From contig JAZOBC010000038.1 in the NCBI GenBank assembly GCA_045595795.1, positions 1-39,546 of the forward strand: a stretch of 39,546 nt of DNA, read 5' to 3'. The notes beneath the pieces are model-generated. The model ran no database searches. It was not told where the DNA came from and was given only the letters and a program-made list of their open reading frames with translations. Within the stretch, counting starts at the first letter, position 1. Each line of letters begins with the position of its first letter. A program made the position numbers and the translations under genes. Shown here one piece after another: positions 16,438-22,997 of this stretch. This DNA is from UMGS755 sp045595795 (GTDB lineage: Bacteria; Bacillota; Clostridia; UBA1381; UBA9506).

Positions 16438-16451
16438 AGGCTTCTCCTTTG

Positions 16452-16615
16452 GGTGAAGTTTTTGCTAACGCAAAAGTGAAGTTGCTTATGCAGTGAAGTT
16501 TTGTGCTCCGCACAAAGTGAAGTTAAGTTTGCCACTTCGCCATCAGGCGAAACGTCACTGACGAAGTCAACTTCACTATCGAAGATTACTTCACTTGCCG
16601 TCAGGCAAACTTAGT
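16452..16615. repeat. Right hairpin array, with direct-repeat copy B (16521-16615)
   Basis: From 16452 the 9-mer reads AGTGAAGTT on the plus strand (first copy GGTGAAGTT) and alternates with TTTGC-TAAC-GCAAA (16461-16474), GCTTATGC (16484-16491) and TTGTGC-TCC-GCACAA (16501-16515). After 16524 it inverts to AACTTCACT (with variants) and alternates with TTCGCC-ATCA-GGCGAA (16536-16551), GACGAAGTC, ATCGAAGAT and TTGCC-GTCA-GGCAA. AAGTTTGCC (16525-16533) can also pair with GGCAAACTT (16604-16612). The array sits between the methyltransferase gene, whose last codons and stop it supplies, and the four-helix-bundle gene. Confidence 0.88.
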
Positions 16616-17964
16616 CGTTGAAGCAGTACAACTGCTTCAACGTGACTCGTATTCGGAAACATATCCACCGGAATCGCCTTTTGCAGGCTATATCCATGGT
16701 CGCACAAAAATCGTGCATCACGAGCCAAGGTCGCCGGATTGCAGGAAACATAGACAATACGCGGCGGTGCCATGGTGATGATGGCCTCTAAGGCACTTTG
16801 CTCTGCGCCCTTTCGCGGTGGGTCCAAAAACACCACCGAGGGCTTTTCGCATATGAGCTGCGGTGCTAATTCCTCTGCTTTACCGAGCAGAAACTCGGCA
16901 TTGGTTATGCCGTTTCGCTGAGCGTTTTCTTTGGCGTTTTGAATCGCCTGAGGCACAACCTCCACGCCAATCACCCGACCGGCGTGCCTTGCCGCAAACA
17001 AAGAAATTGTTCCGATGCCGCAATATAAATCCAGCACCGTTTCGCTACCGGAAAGTTCTGCTAAATCCAAAGCGGTTTGATACAGCACCTGAGTTTGAGG
17101 GCTGTTAATCTGATAAAAGCTGTGGGCAGAAATCCGAAAAGACAAGCCGCCCAAAACATCTTCAATATAATCTCTGCCGTAAAGAACCTTGTTTTTCTTG
17201 CCCAAAAGCAAATTGTTTGGCTCTTTGTGAATATTCAGTAAAATACTTTTTAACCGGTAAGAAGTTTGAACAGCTAACAACCGACGGACAAGTTCTTCAT
17301 GGTTACGAAGGGAATCTCCGTTCACCGTTAGGACAACCATGGCCTCTTTTGTGCCCTCTGCAAGGCGCACAAACAAACGCCTTGCCACGCCCCGGTGCAA
17401 TGCTTCGTCATACACCGAAATGTGCTGCTCCTCTAAAAAAGAAACCGTCTCTTTTAGCCAGGCAGACGCAGCACTGTCCCCCTGTCTGCAATCAGTAAGC
17501 GGCACCAACTGATGGCTGCCGGGGGCATAAAATCCCCCTGCAATTTTTCCTTTGCCGGTTTTGCCTAAGGGAAAAACCATTTTGTTTCGATATCGCTCAG
17601 GGCGCTTCGCCCCTAAGGTCTCTGCCACTTCTATCTCATGAAAGCCACCGATTCGCTGCAAGGCATCAACTACAATCTGACGCTTTGCCGCAAGCTGCTC
17701 GCTATATGCCATGTGGGCAAAATCGCAGCCACCGCAACGCCCTGCTGCGTCACAAAAATCATAACGGCGGCAAGGTGAAGGCTCTAAAATGCGCAACAAG
17801 CGTCCATAGGCGCAGCCGGACTTGACTCTGACAAGCTCAATTTCAACCTGCTCTCCCGGGCAAGTGCCGGGCACGAACACCGCCATGCCATCAAGGCGCG
17901 CCACCCCGTCGCCGCCGGCAGCAATAGACGCAATGGTTACAACTGCCTGATCTCCTGCCTGCAT
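16591..17964 (-). CDS. rlmD: 23S rRNA (uracil-5-)-methyltransferase, RlmD/TrmA family
   Basis: This 457-residue SAM-dependent enzyme methylates C5 of a uridine in rRNA, or possibly tRNA. An N-terminal TRAM domain (about 1-58) is followed by an iron-sulfur cysteine cluster (C65, C71, C77, C80 in the CDAAGRCGGCDFAH region), the SAM-binding VLDLYCGIGTISL, FLDPPRKG, and the catalytic SCNPATLARD cysteine near the C-terminus. The ATG at 17964 is chosen because AAGGAGG lies 6 bases before it. The native-looking end VEAVVLLQR is followed by LSLPDGK and a TGA that belong to the hairpin array, so the gene was extended by about seven residues at an insertion junction. It follows scfB by 11 bases. Confidence 0.93.
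   Translation of the reverse strand: MQAGDQAVVTIASIAAGGDGVARLDGMAVFVPGTCPGEQVEIELVRVKSGCAYGRLLRILEPSPCRRYDFCDAAGRCGGCDFAHMAYSEQLAAKRQIVVDALQRIGGFHEIEVAETLGAKRPERYRNKMVFPLGKTGKGKIAGGFYAPGSHQLVPLTDCRQGDSAASAWLKETVSFLEEQHISVYDEALHRGVARRLFVRLAEGTKEAMVVLTVNGDSLRNHEELVRRLLAVQTSYRLKSILLNIHKEPNNLLLGKKNKVLYGRDYIEDVLGGLSFRISAHSFYQINSPQTQVLYQTALDLAELSGSETVLDLYCGIGTISLFAARHAGRVIGVEVVPQAIQNAKENAQRNGITNAEFLLGKAEELAPQLICEKPSVVFLDPPRKGAEQSALEAIITMAPPRIVYVSCNPATLARDARFLCDHGYSLQKAIPVDMFPNTSHVEAVVLLQRLSLPDGK
16616..16642. repeat. 12-bp hairpin at the array/methyltransferase junction
   Basis: CGTTGAAGCAGT (16616-16627) and ACTGCTTCAACG (16631-16642) are perfect inverted copies around a 3-base loop. They encode the conserved VEAVVLLQR end of the methyltransferase and lie exactly at the edge of the array, which could mark the target structure of an insertion. 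Confidence 0.6.
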
Positions 17965-17975
17965 AGCCATCCTCC

Positions 17976-19358
17976 TTACGCTTCTTCCTGTTCCTCCTGC
18001 ATCTGATGCACAGCACAATACAGCGCACATTCCATGCGCTTTTTCATGAGTGCACAAGACAGCGGCAACGGGTCGTTAATACCACCGCCATATTGAACAG
18101 CATTGGCAGGACAGCCACCGCTGCAATAAAATTTTGCAAAGCAATCCTTGCAGGCAGGCTTTGTATATACATTGGAAGCACGGAACACATCACTGATTTC
18201 CTGCTTTAAGCCCTGCTCTTTTACGTTACCCAGCTTCATGGATTCATCCCCCACAAACTGATGGCAGGGATAGATATCACCCTCGGGAGAAACCGCAACA
18301 TATTCATGTCCGGCACCGCAGCCTGTGAGTCGCTTTAAGATGCAGGGACCACCGGTTAAGTCAATCATGAAATGGAAGAACTGAAAGCCGTTTCCTTCCT
18401 TCTTCCGCTTCACATATTCAGCTGCCAGCTCCTCATATTGCTGAAACAGCGTGGGCAGGTCTTCTTCCCGCAGCATGTAATCCATGGAAGGGTCTGCCAC
18501 AACAGGCTCAACAGAAATTTGCTTAAAGCCTAAATCGGCTAAATGCAGCACATCCTCTTTAAAATCCAAATTTTTTCTGGTAAAGGTGCCGCGGACATAG
18601 TAATTATCCTGATTGCGGGATTCTGCCATATCCTGAAAACGTCCTACAATGGCATCATAACTGCCGGTGCCGTCAACACGGCAACGCATGGTATCGTTCA
18701 CTTCTTTTCTGCCATCAATGGAAAGAACAATGTTACCCATTTCACGGTTAATGTATTCCTTTTTCGCTTCGTCCAGCAAAATACCGTTGGTGGTGATGGT
18801 GAAGCGGAAGTTTTTGCCGTGGTCTTTTTCAACACTGCGGGCATATTCCACAATTTCTTTCACCACATCAAAGTTCAAAAGGGGCTCACCCCCAAAAAAG
18901 TCAACCTCTAAGTTGGTGCGATGACCTGAAGCTTTAATCAAATAGTCAATGGCCTGCTTGCCTACCTCGGCACTCATAAGGCCTCTGGGCCCCTCGTAAC
19001 TGCCCGTATCAGCAAAGCAATAGCGACAGCGTAAATTACAGTCGTGCGCCACATGAAGACACATGGCTTTTACCACCGAGTCACGATTCGGACGGCTGGC
19101 AGCAATTTCTTCATAGGGGTCTTCAGCAAACAAAATACCTTCTTCTGTCAGCTCTAAAAGCTCCTGCCATGCTTCGGAAAGCTCCTCCACAGAGTAGCCG
19201 GAGAGCTTGTCCACCATGCTTTGGGGCAGTTCCCCCTTGGGCGCTGTATTGCCCAACTCCTGCAGCATAGCAAGCGTCATATCGTCAATCACAGAAACGG
19301 CACCACTGTTCGAATCCATCACAATAGATGTGCCGTTCATTTTAAAACTATGTACCAT
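17976..19358 (-). CDS. scfB: Radical SAM/SPASM thioether-forming maturase of the SCIFF peptide
   Basis: This 460-residue enzyme is homologous to characterised SCIFF maturases, which install cysteine thioether (sactionine/ranthipeptide-type) cross-links in a small six-Cys peptide. The radical SAM cluster cysteines are C107, C111 and C114 in CNLRCRYC. The N-terminal 80 residues form the peptide-recognition region, and the C-terminal SPASM domain supplies auxiliary Fe-S ligands (from GPCILKRLTGCGAG through CKDCFAKFYCSGGC). The substrate gene lies 77 bases upstream across a terminator-like hairpin. A GAAAGGA ribosome site precedes the ATG. The pairing with scfA makes the assignment very firm; the function of the mature peptide is not known. 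Confidence 0.96.
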   Translation of the reverse strand: MVHSFKMNGTSIVMDSNSGAVSVIDDMTLAMLQELGNTAPKGELPQSMVDKLSGYSVEELSEAWQELLELTEEGILFAEDPYEEIAASRPNRDSVVKAMCLHVAHDCNLRCRYCFADTGSYEGPRGLMSAEVGKQAIDYLIKASGHRTNLEVDFFGGEPLLNFDVVKEIVEYARSVEKDHGKNFRFTITTNGILLDEAKKEYINREMGNIVLSIDGRKEVNDTMRCRVDGTGSYDAIVGRFQDMAESRNQDNYYVRGTFTRKNLDFKEDVLHLADLGFKQISVEPVVADPSMDYMLREEDLPTLFQQYEELAAEYVKRKKEGNGFQFFHFMIDLTGGPCILKRLTGCGAGHEYVAVSPEGDIYPCHQFVGDESMKLGNVKEQGLKQEISDVFRASNVYTKPACKDCFAKFYCSGGCPANAVQYGGGINDPLPLSCALMKKRMECALYCAVHQMQEEQEEA

Positions 19359-19386
19359 ATTCTAAAATTCCTTTCGTAAATAAAAG

Positions 19387-19420
19387 AAAAAAAGCAGGAC
19401 CGAAACAAACGTGTCCTGCT
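19387..19420 (-). terminator. Terminator/attenuator between scfA and scfB
   Basis: On the minus strand AGCAGGAC (19420-19413) pairs with GTCCTGCT (19400-19393) and a run of seven T follows. Placed between peptide and maturase, it would give more peptide mRNA than enzyme mRNA. Confidence 0.8.
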
Positions 19421-19435
19421 CTTTTGACTGTTAGC

Positions 19436-19576
19436 TTACGCTCTTTCGCACTTCTGATTTGCTACCGTGCAAGAGGTTTTGCAGGCAGACTGGCAGGATG
19501 TTTGACATTCGCCGCAGCCACCATTTTTAGCTGTTTCCTTTAATGTTCCTTTGGTTAATGTTTTGATATGTTTCAT
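19436..19576 (-). CDS. scfA: SCIFF peptide (six cysteines in forty-five residues)
   Basis: This 46-codon gene encodes MKHIKTLTKG, then a LKETAKNGGCGECQTSC core and ends in NQKCERA. Its six cysteines are at residues 21, 24, 28, 32, 36 and 43, the hallmark of the SCIFF family, which is nearly universal in Clostridia. The N-terminal 20 residues serve as leader and the Cys-rich part is the modified core. The ATG has an AAGGAGGAATTGTG ribosome site. It sits immediately downstream of the TIGR04086 gene (12 bases) and upstream of its maturase scfB, separated by a terminator hairpin. Confidence 0.97.
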   Translation of the reverse strand: MKHIKTLTKGTLKETAKNGGCGECQTSCQSACKTSCTVANQKCERA

Positions 19577-19588
19577 CACAATTCCTCC

Positions 19589-20008
19589 TTAGTATCGTTT
19601 ACGTCTTGCTGATAAATTAATGCCTAAAATGCCACCAATTGCCCCACCGAAAAGTCCAATGGCAAGCAGCACAAATATGTATGGACCAATTTGAAAGCTG
19701 CCGGAAATCAGCATGGCAACAATTTGCAGCACCAAGGCATATAAAACGCCTGTAACGCCCCCGCTTAAATAACCGCGGCTTTTAGCTTTGCGGGCACTTG
19801 TGGCCCCGGCTAAAACCACACTCACCACCAAGGTGACCGTTGTTATAAAGGGAATGGCACTTTCAGACAAATGGGTGTAGGTTAAAAGCAACGCAGCAAT
19901 AAAGAACACCAAAAGGGTGAACACCAAAGCCACGAGCAACGCTTTTCCAAAACCGATGAGCACCGGTTTTGCAACACCTGTTTCTTGAATTTGCTTATCG
20001 CTATACAT
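19589..20008 (-). CDS. TIGR04086-family membrane protein
   Basis: This 139-residue protein has about four transmembrane helices (roughly 20-43, 53-70, 84-103 and 108-130) and a basic C-terminus (SARRKRY). The family has no known function but is characteristically encoded between yajC and the SCIFF peptide gene in Clostridia, exactly as here. GGGAGG precedes the ATG. Its conservation beside scfA suggests a role in export or handling of the peptide; this is inference. Confidence 0.88.
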   Translation of the reverse strand: MYSDKQIQETGVAKPVLIGFGKALLVALVFTLLVFFIAALLLTYTHLSESAIPFITTVTLVVSVVLAGATSARKAKSRGYLSGGVTGVLYALVLQIVAMLISGSFQIGPYIFVLLAIGLFGGAIGGILGINLSARRKRY

Positions 20009-20075
20009 AAAATTCCTCCCGTATGCAATGTTGTTACATTCTATGACGGGAAAGAATCTTTTATGACCGAATCAA

Positions 20076-20429
20076 TCAGTCAGCAGTCAGCTGCTTTTCA
20101 ACGCTTCTAACAGCCCAACGCTCTAATGTCATCAGCTGTTTTTCGGTTTTTGTGCCGATTTCAATCACGATTTTTTCGTCTTTAATCTTAGAAATGGTTC
20201 CCACAATACCGCCAATGGTGGTAATGTTGTCGCCAACCTTAAGATTTGCCAGCATCTCTCTGTTTTCTTTATCCTTTTTCCGCTGCGGTCTGATTAAAAT
20301 AAAATAAAATACAAGAATCAGAAGAATCATCGGTAAAAATGACATTATCATTTCCATAGGACCTGCCACTTGACCCGGCGCAGTTGTAGCTGCTGCATCA
20401 GCTGCGGGTTCTGCAAATACACGTAACAC
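20076..20429 (-). CDS. yajC: Preprotein translocase subunit YajC
   Basis: This 117-residue single-span membrane protein is an accessory of the Sec translocon. Residues 28-47 form the membrane helix, followed by the family signature IRPQRKKDKENREMLANLK and a C-terminal domain with VGDNITTIGGIVGTI. The start is GTG at 20429, with GGAGGTG 8 bases upstream. It is first in the yajC-TIGR04086-scfA-scfB-rlmD transcript and has a good promoter. Confidence 0.95.
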   Translation of the reverse strand: MLRVFAEPAADAAATTAPGQVAGPMEMIMSFLPMILLILVFYFILIRPQRKKDKENREMLANLKVGDNITTIGGIVGTISKIKDEKIVIEIGTKTEKQLMTLERWAVRSVEKQLTAD

Positions 20430-20467
20430 TGTGTATACACCTCCAACTTAAATTAAATATACACTTA

Positions 20468-20496
20468 ATTATACCTTTTTTCCCTGAATTTATCAA
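20468..20496 (-). promoter_or_regulatory. Promoter of the yajC operon
   Basis: Minus strand TTGATA (20496-20491), a 17-base spacer and a perfect TATAAT (20473-20468). Confidence 0.82.
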
Positions 20497-20542
20497 TAGA
20501 TTTTTAGCACCTTTGCAAAATACATCTATTTGATTGTATTTA

Positions 20543-21085
20543 TTAGGGAAGGTCATAGAGCATACCGCTGCGCACCGATGCCGTCTCTGCTCCCAGTGCC
20601 TCAGCAATGGCAAAGGCAAAATCTGCCGCCGTACCGGCACCTCGTGAGGTAATCACATGACCATCCCGCACCACTCTATTTGTTTTCGGCGTTGCCCCTG
20701 TTAATTCTGCCTCATAACCGGGATAACAGGTTGCGCACTTGCCTTTGAGCAGTCCAAAAGCACCCAGCACTTTAGGCGCAGCACAAACCGCCGCCAATAC
20801 CACTTCTGCCTTGTCTGCCGCCAATAGCAGTTCCTTTAAAGGAACGCACGCCTGCAGATTGTCTGAGCCGGGTAGTCCGCCCGGAAGCACCATAGCCTGA
20901 GCCTTTTGCAGTTCTACCTGCTCAATCGTAACATCCGCCACCACCGGAATCCCATGAGAGCCCGTAACTGTGGTTGTTTCGCTAATGGAAACCGTTTGCA
21001 CGCTGAGACCGCAGCGACGGACAATATCCACCACGGAAAGTGCCTCAATTTCTTCAAATCCCTCTGCCAAAAATACATATACCAT
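20543..21085 (-). CDS. DJ-1/PfpI-family protein (YajL/ThiJ-like)
   Basis: This 180-residue protein has the class I glutamine-amidotransferase-like fold. The conserved nucleophile is C101 in AAVCAAPKVL, and the partner glutamate is E14 in EGFEEIEA, as in human DJ-1 (C106/E18). Members act as deglycase/glyoxalase III, redox sensor or chaperone; which one applies here is not visible. The ATG at 21085 follows GAAAGGA by about 8 bases; an upstream in-frame start lacks a ribosome site. It is transcribed away from the DUF6873-like gene from overlapping promoters. Confidence 0.93.
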   Translation of the reverse strand: MVYVFLAEGFEEIEALSVVDIVRRCGLSVQTVSISETTTVTGSHGIPVVADVTIEQVELQKAQAMVLPGGLPGSDNLQACVPLKELLLAADKAEVVLAAVCAAPKVLGAFGLLKGKCATCYPGYEAELTGATPKTNRVVRDGHVITSRGAGTAADFAFAIAEALGAETASVRSGMLYDLP

Positions 21086-21102
21086 ATGCAAAAATCCTTT
21101 CA

Positions 21103-21131
21103 TTGACAATTTCTTTCAGCTATATTATACT
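21103..21131 (+). promoter_or_regulatory. Promoter of the DUF6873-like gene
   Basis: A perfect TTGACA (21103-21108), a 17-base spacer and TATACT (21126-21131). Its -10 overlaps the -10 of the opposite-strand DJ-1 promoter. Confidence 0.8.
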
Positions 21132-21152
21132 ATGTTTGGCTGAAACATACAA
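21124..21152 (-). promoter_or_regulatory. Promoter of the DJ-1-family gene
   Basis: Minus strand TTGTAT (21152-21147), a 17-base spacer and a perfect TATAAT (21129-21124), sharing four -10 bases with the plus-strand promoter. Confidence 0.72.
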
Positions 21153-21187
21153 GCTAAAATTTTTTGCTCGGATAGGAGATTTTGTCT

Positions 21188-21895
21188 ATGCCCGATAAAG
21201 TTTATATCGTTGATACACGCTATTTTGATGAAATAAATCACGCTTTCCGAAACGGCAGACTGTTTTTGGGTTCTGTCCCCTGTCCCTCGCTGCCCGACGA
21301 GACGGCGTATCACCCCGACATGGTGCTCTTTCCCGTTGCTCCGGGTTGCGTTATCTGTGCGCCTGAGGTCTATGATGCTTATCATCGGATTCTGTCGCCT
21401 CTTGGAGTGCAATTAGTACAAGGCACTAAGGCTTTAGGCCGTGACTATCCTAAGGATATTGCATATAATGTATTAAGCACGCCCTCCTGCGCTTTTGCCC
21501 GTTTTCAAAGCACCGATTCCTTGATTACGAATCTGCTGGATGAATGTGGAATTCGTCGCTATGACGTTGCCCAGGGCTACGCCCGCTGCTCGTCCATTGC
21601 ATTTGAGAACTGCCTCATAACAGCCGACCCTTCCTTAGCTGCAGCCGGCAAGAAAGCCGGACTGGAAATCTTAGAAATCACCCCGGGGCATATTGAGCTT
21701 CCCGGCTATGATTATGGTTTCATCGGCGGCGCTTCCGGCATCATTGACGATTCCGTTGCCTTTTTCGGCGATTTAAGTTTTCATCCCGATGGCGACAAAA
21801 TTCGACAATTTATAAAAAACCACGGCTTTAGCGTACAGGAAATACCCGGGCGCATGCTTTGCGATATTGGCACGATTCTCTGCATAGAGTTGTAA
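21188..21895 (+). CDS. DUF6873-like (GME-fold) protein
   Basis: This 235-residue soluble protein is of unknown function. Visible conserved blocks are YHPDMVLFPV (about 40-50), the central QGYARCSSI (about 142-150), NCLITADPSL and GYDYGFIGGASGIIDD (about 190-205), and a C-terminal CDIGTIL. This pattern matches a Firmicutes family that I associate with DUF6873, thought to have an arginine-deiminase-like GME fold. A catalytic role is possible but not shown. The ATG at 21188 follows AGGAG by 9 bases; an in-frame TTG at 21182 is too close. It is probably co-transcribed with the YtxC-like gene 50 bases downstream. Confidence 0.75.
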   Translation: MPDKVYIVDTRYFDEINHAFRNGRLFLGSVPCPSLPDETAYHPDMVLFPVAPGCVICAPEVYDAYHRILSPLGVQLVQGTKALGRDYPKDIAYNVLSTPSCAFARFQSTDSLITNLLDECGIRRYDVAQGYARCSSIAFENCLITADPSLAAAGKKAGLEILEITPGHIELPGYDYGFIGGASGIIDDSVAFFGDLSFHPDGDKIRQFIKNHGFSVQEIPGRMLCDIGTILCIEL

Positions 21896-21945
21896 AAAAA
21901 GCGTATAATACATCGTGTATATTGCTTTAAAGGATGTGAACCTAT

Positions 21946-22800
21946 TTGTATGACAGAATCACACTGGGCGTCGGCGGTGATGTGAATTTGATTTCCTCTC
22001 GCCTTTACAACCACCCGGAATGTGTGTTTCCCATTACGATTTCAAAGGACGAAACCAAAGATTCTGTAACCTACATCTATTTTGATCCGTCAGATGATTT
22101 GTTTATTTTGGATCAATACGTGGGTGTGGTAGCAGAATATATCATTGACCGCTATGAAAACCGACTCCTCAGGCGCATCTTGGAAGAAAAGCATGCACAG
22201 TTATCTCCTGTTGCCAAGCGTGAGATTCTAAAAGACAAAGAGTATTTCAGCGATGACCCCGAAATCGGATACGGCGCCAGAAAACAAGCCGTTCTGCTGA
22301 GCGTTTATGACTATTTAAAAGAAGACGCTACCATGCTGATTGACGGTTTCGTTGCCTTCCGTCTGAAAGAATATGAACAACTCCTGCAAAACCTGGCAAA
22401 TCGCCTGGTGGAGCATTACATTGCCAAAAAAGAATATCACGAATTTGTGGATTTACTCAAGTATTTTGTCAACATGCAACAGCCTCGTCCTCATCTTGCC
22501 CATGTCATCGTGCAGGACGGCGGTGGCTATATTCTTCTTGATGAGCAAGGCGAAGATATTACGGCTCACTGTTTTTCCGATTTCATTGACGGAGAATGCC
22601 TTTTAACAGAAGAAGCTTACGATGATTTGCTCATCAGCGTTTTGATTACCTTAGCGCCGGAAGAACTGATGGTACACAACGAAAATGCCATTACAAACCG
22701 AGAGCTGTTTTCCACCATTTCTCAAGTTTTTGACGGAAAAATCACGTATTGTAATGCCTGCTCTTTGTGCAAAAAAGAAGATGTGCCCAAAGACTGCTGA
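21946..22800 (+). CDS. ytxC: Putative sporulation protein YtxC
   Basis: This 284-residue cytoplasmic protein resembles the YtxC family of endospore formers. A mixed alpha/beta N-terminal region (1-85) and a long helical middle (86-165, with the basic/acidic FRLKEYEQLLQNLANRLVEH segment) precede a C-terminal domain with ITLAPEELMVHN and ending in CNACSLCKK. The frame opens at a TTG (21946) 10 bases after AAAGGATG; the ATG at 21950 is out of frame, so TTG is the likely start. The exact role of the family is unknown. It is followed by a strong terminator. Confidence 0.85.
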   Translation: MYDRITLGVGGDVNLISSRLYNHPECVFPITISKDETKDSVTYIYFDPSDDLFILDQYVGVVAEYIIDRYENRLLRRILEEKHAQLSPVAKREILKDKEYFSDDPEIGYGARKQAVLLSVYDYLKEDATMLIDGFVAFRLKEYEQLLQNLANRLVEHYIAKKEYHEFVDLLKYFVNMQQPRPHLAHVIVQDGGGYILLDEQGEDITAHCFSDFIDGECLLTEEAYDDLLISVLITLAPEELMVHNENAITNRELFSTISQVFDGKITYCNACSLCKKEDVPKDC

Positions 22801-22817
22801 CCCACATAGACATAGCA

Positions 22818-22887
22818 CTCGCCCTGCATGGATTTTGTCTGCCGGATAGCTTTTCGGAACGACTTTTCTCGCGGGGCGGGTTTTTTT
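22818..22887 (+). terminator. Rho-independent terminator after ytxC
   Basis: CTCGCCCTGC (22818-22827) pairs over ten positions (two wobbles) with GCGGGGCGGG (22871-22880), followed by seven T. The 43-base loop may fold further (CCG/CGG). Confidence 0.75.
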
Positions 22888-22930
22888 CTTCCTTTTAATA
22901 GAAAAAACCTTGAAAATTCGGTAAAAACTA

Positions 22931-22959
22931 TTGATTTAAGTGCTTAATTATGATAAAAT
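22931..22959 (+). promoter_or_regulatory. Promoter of alaS
   Basis: TTGATT (22931-22936), a 17-base spacer and TAAAAT (22954-22959). The 38-base leader that would remain is too short for a T-box riboswitch, and none was seen upstream. Confidence 0.75.
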
Positions 22960-22997
22960 GATGTTTCAAGTATATACTTTTTGAGAGGAAGATTGTT

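Noticed and set aside
16452..16615. CRISPR array
   Set aside because: The repeated unit is only 9 bases, the intervening segments are 8-16-base palindromes rather than unique spacers, and no cas genes are present.
15061..16615. Diversity-generating retroelement, suggested by the Avd-like bundle
   Set aside because: No reverse transcriptase, no template/variable repeat pair with A-biased changes and no target gene were found in the window.
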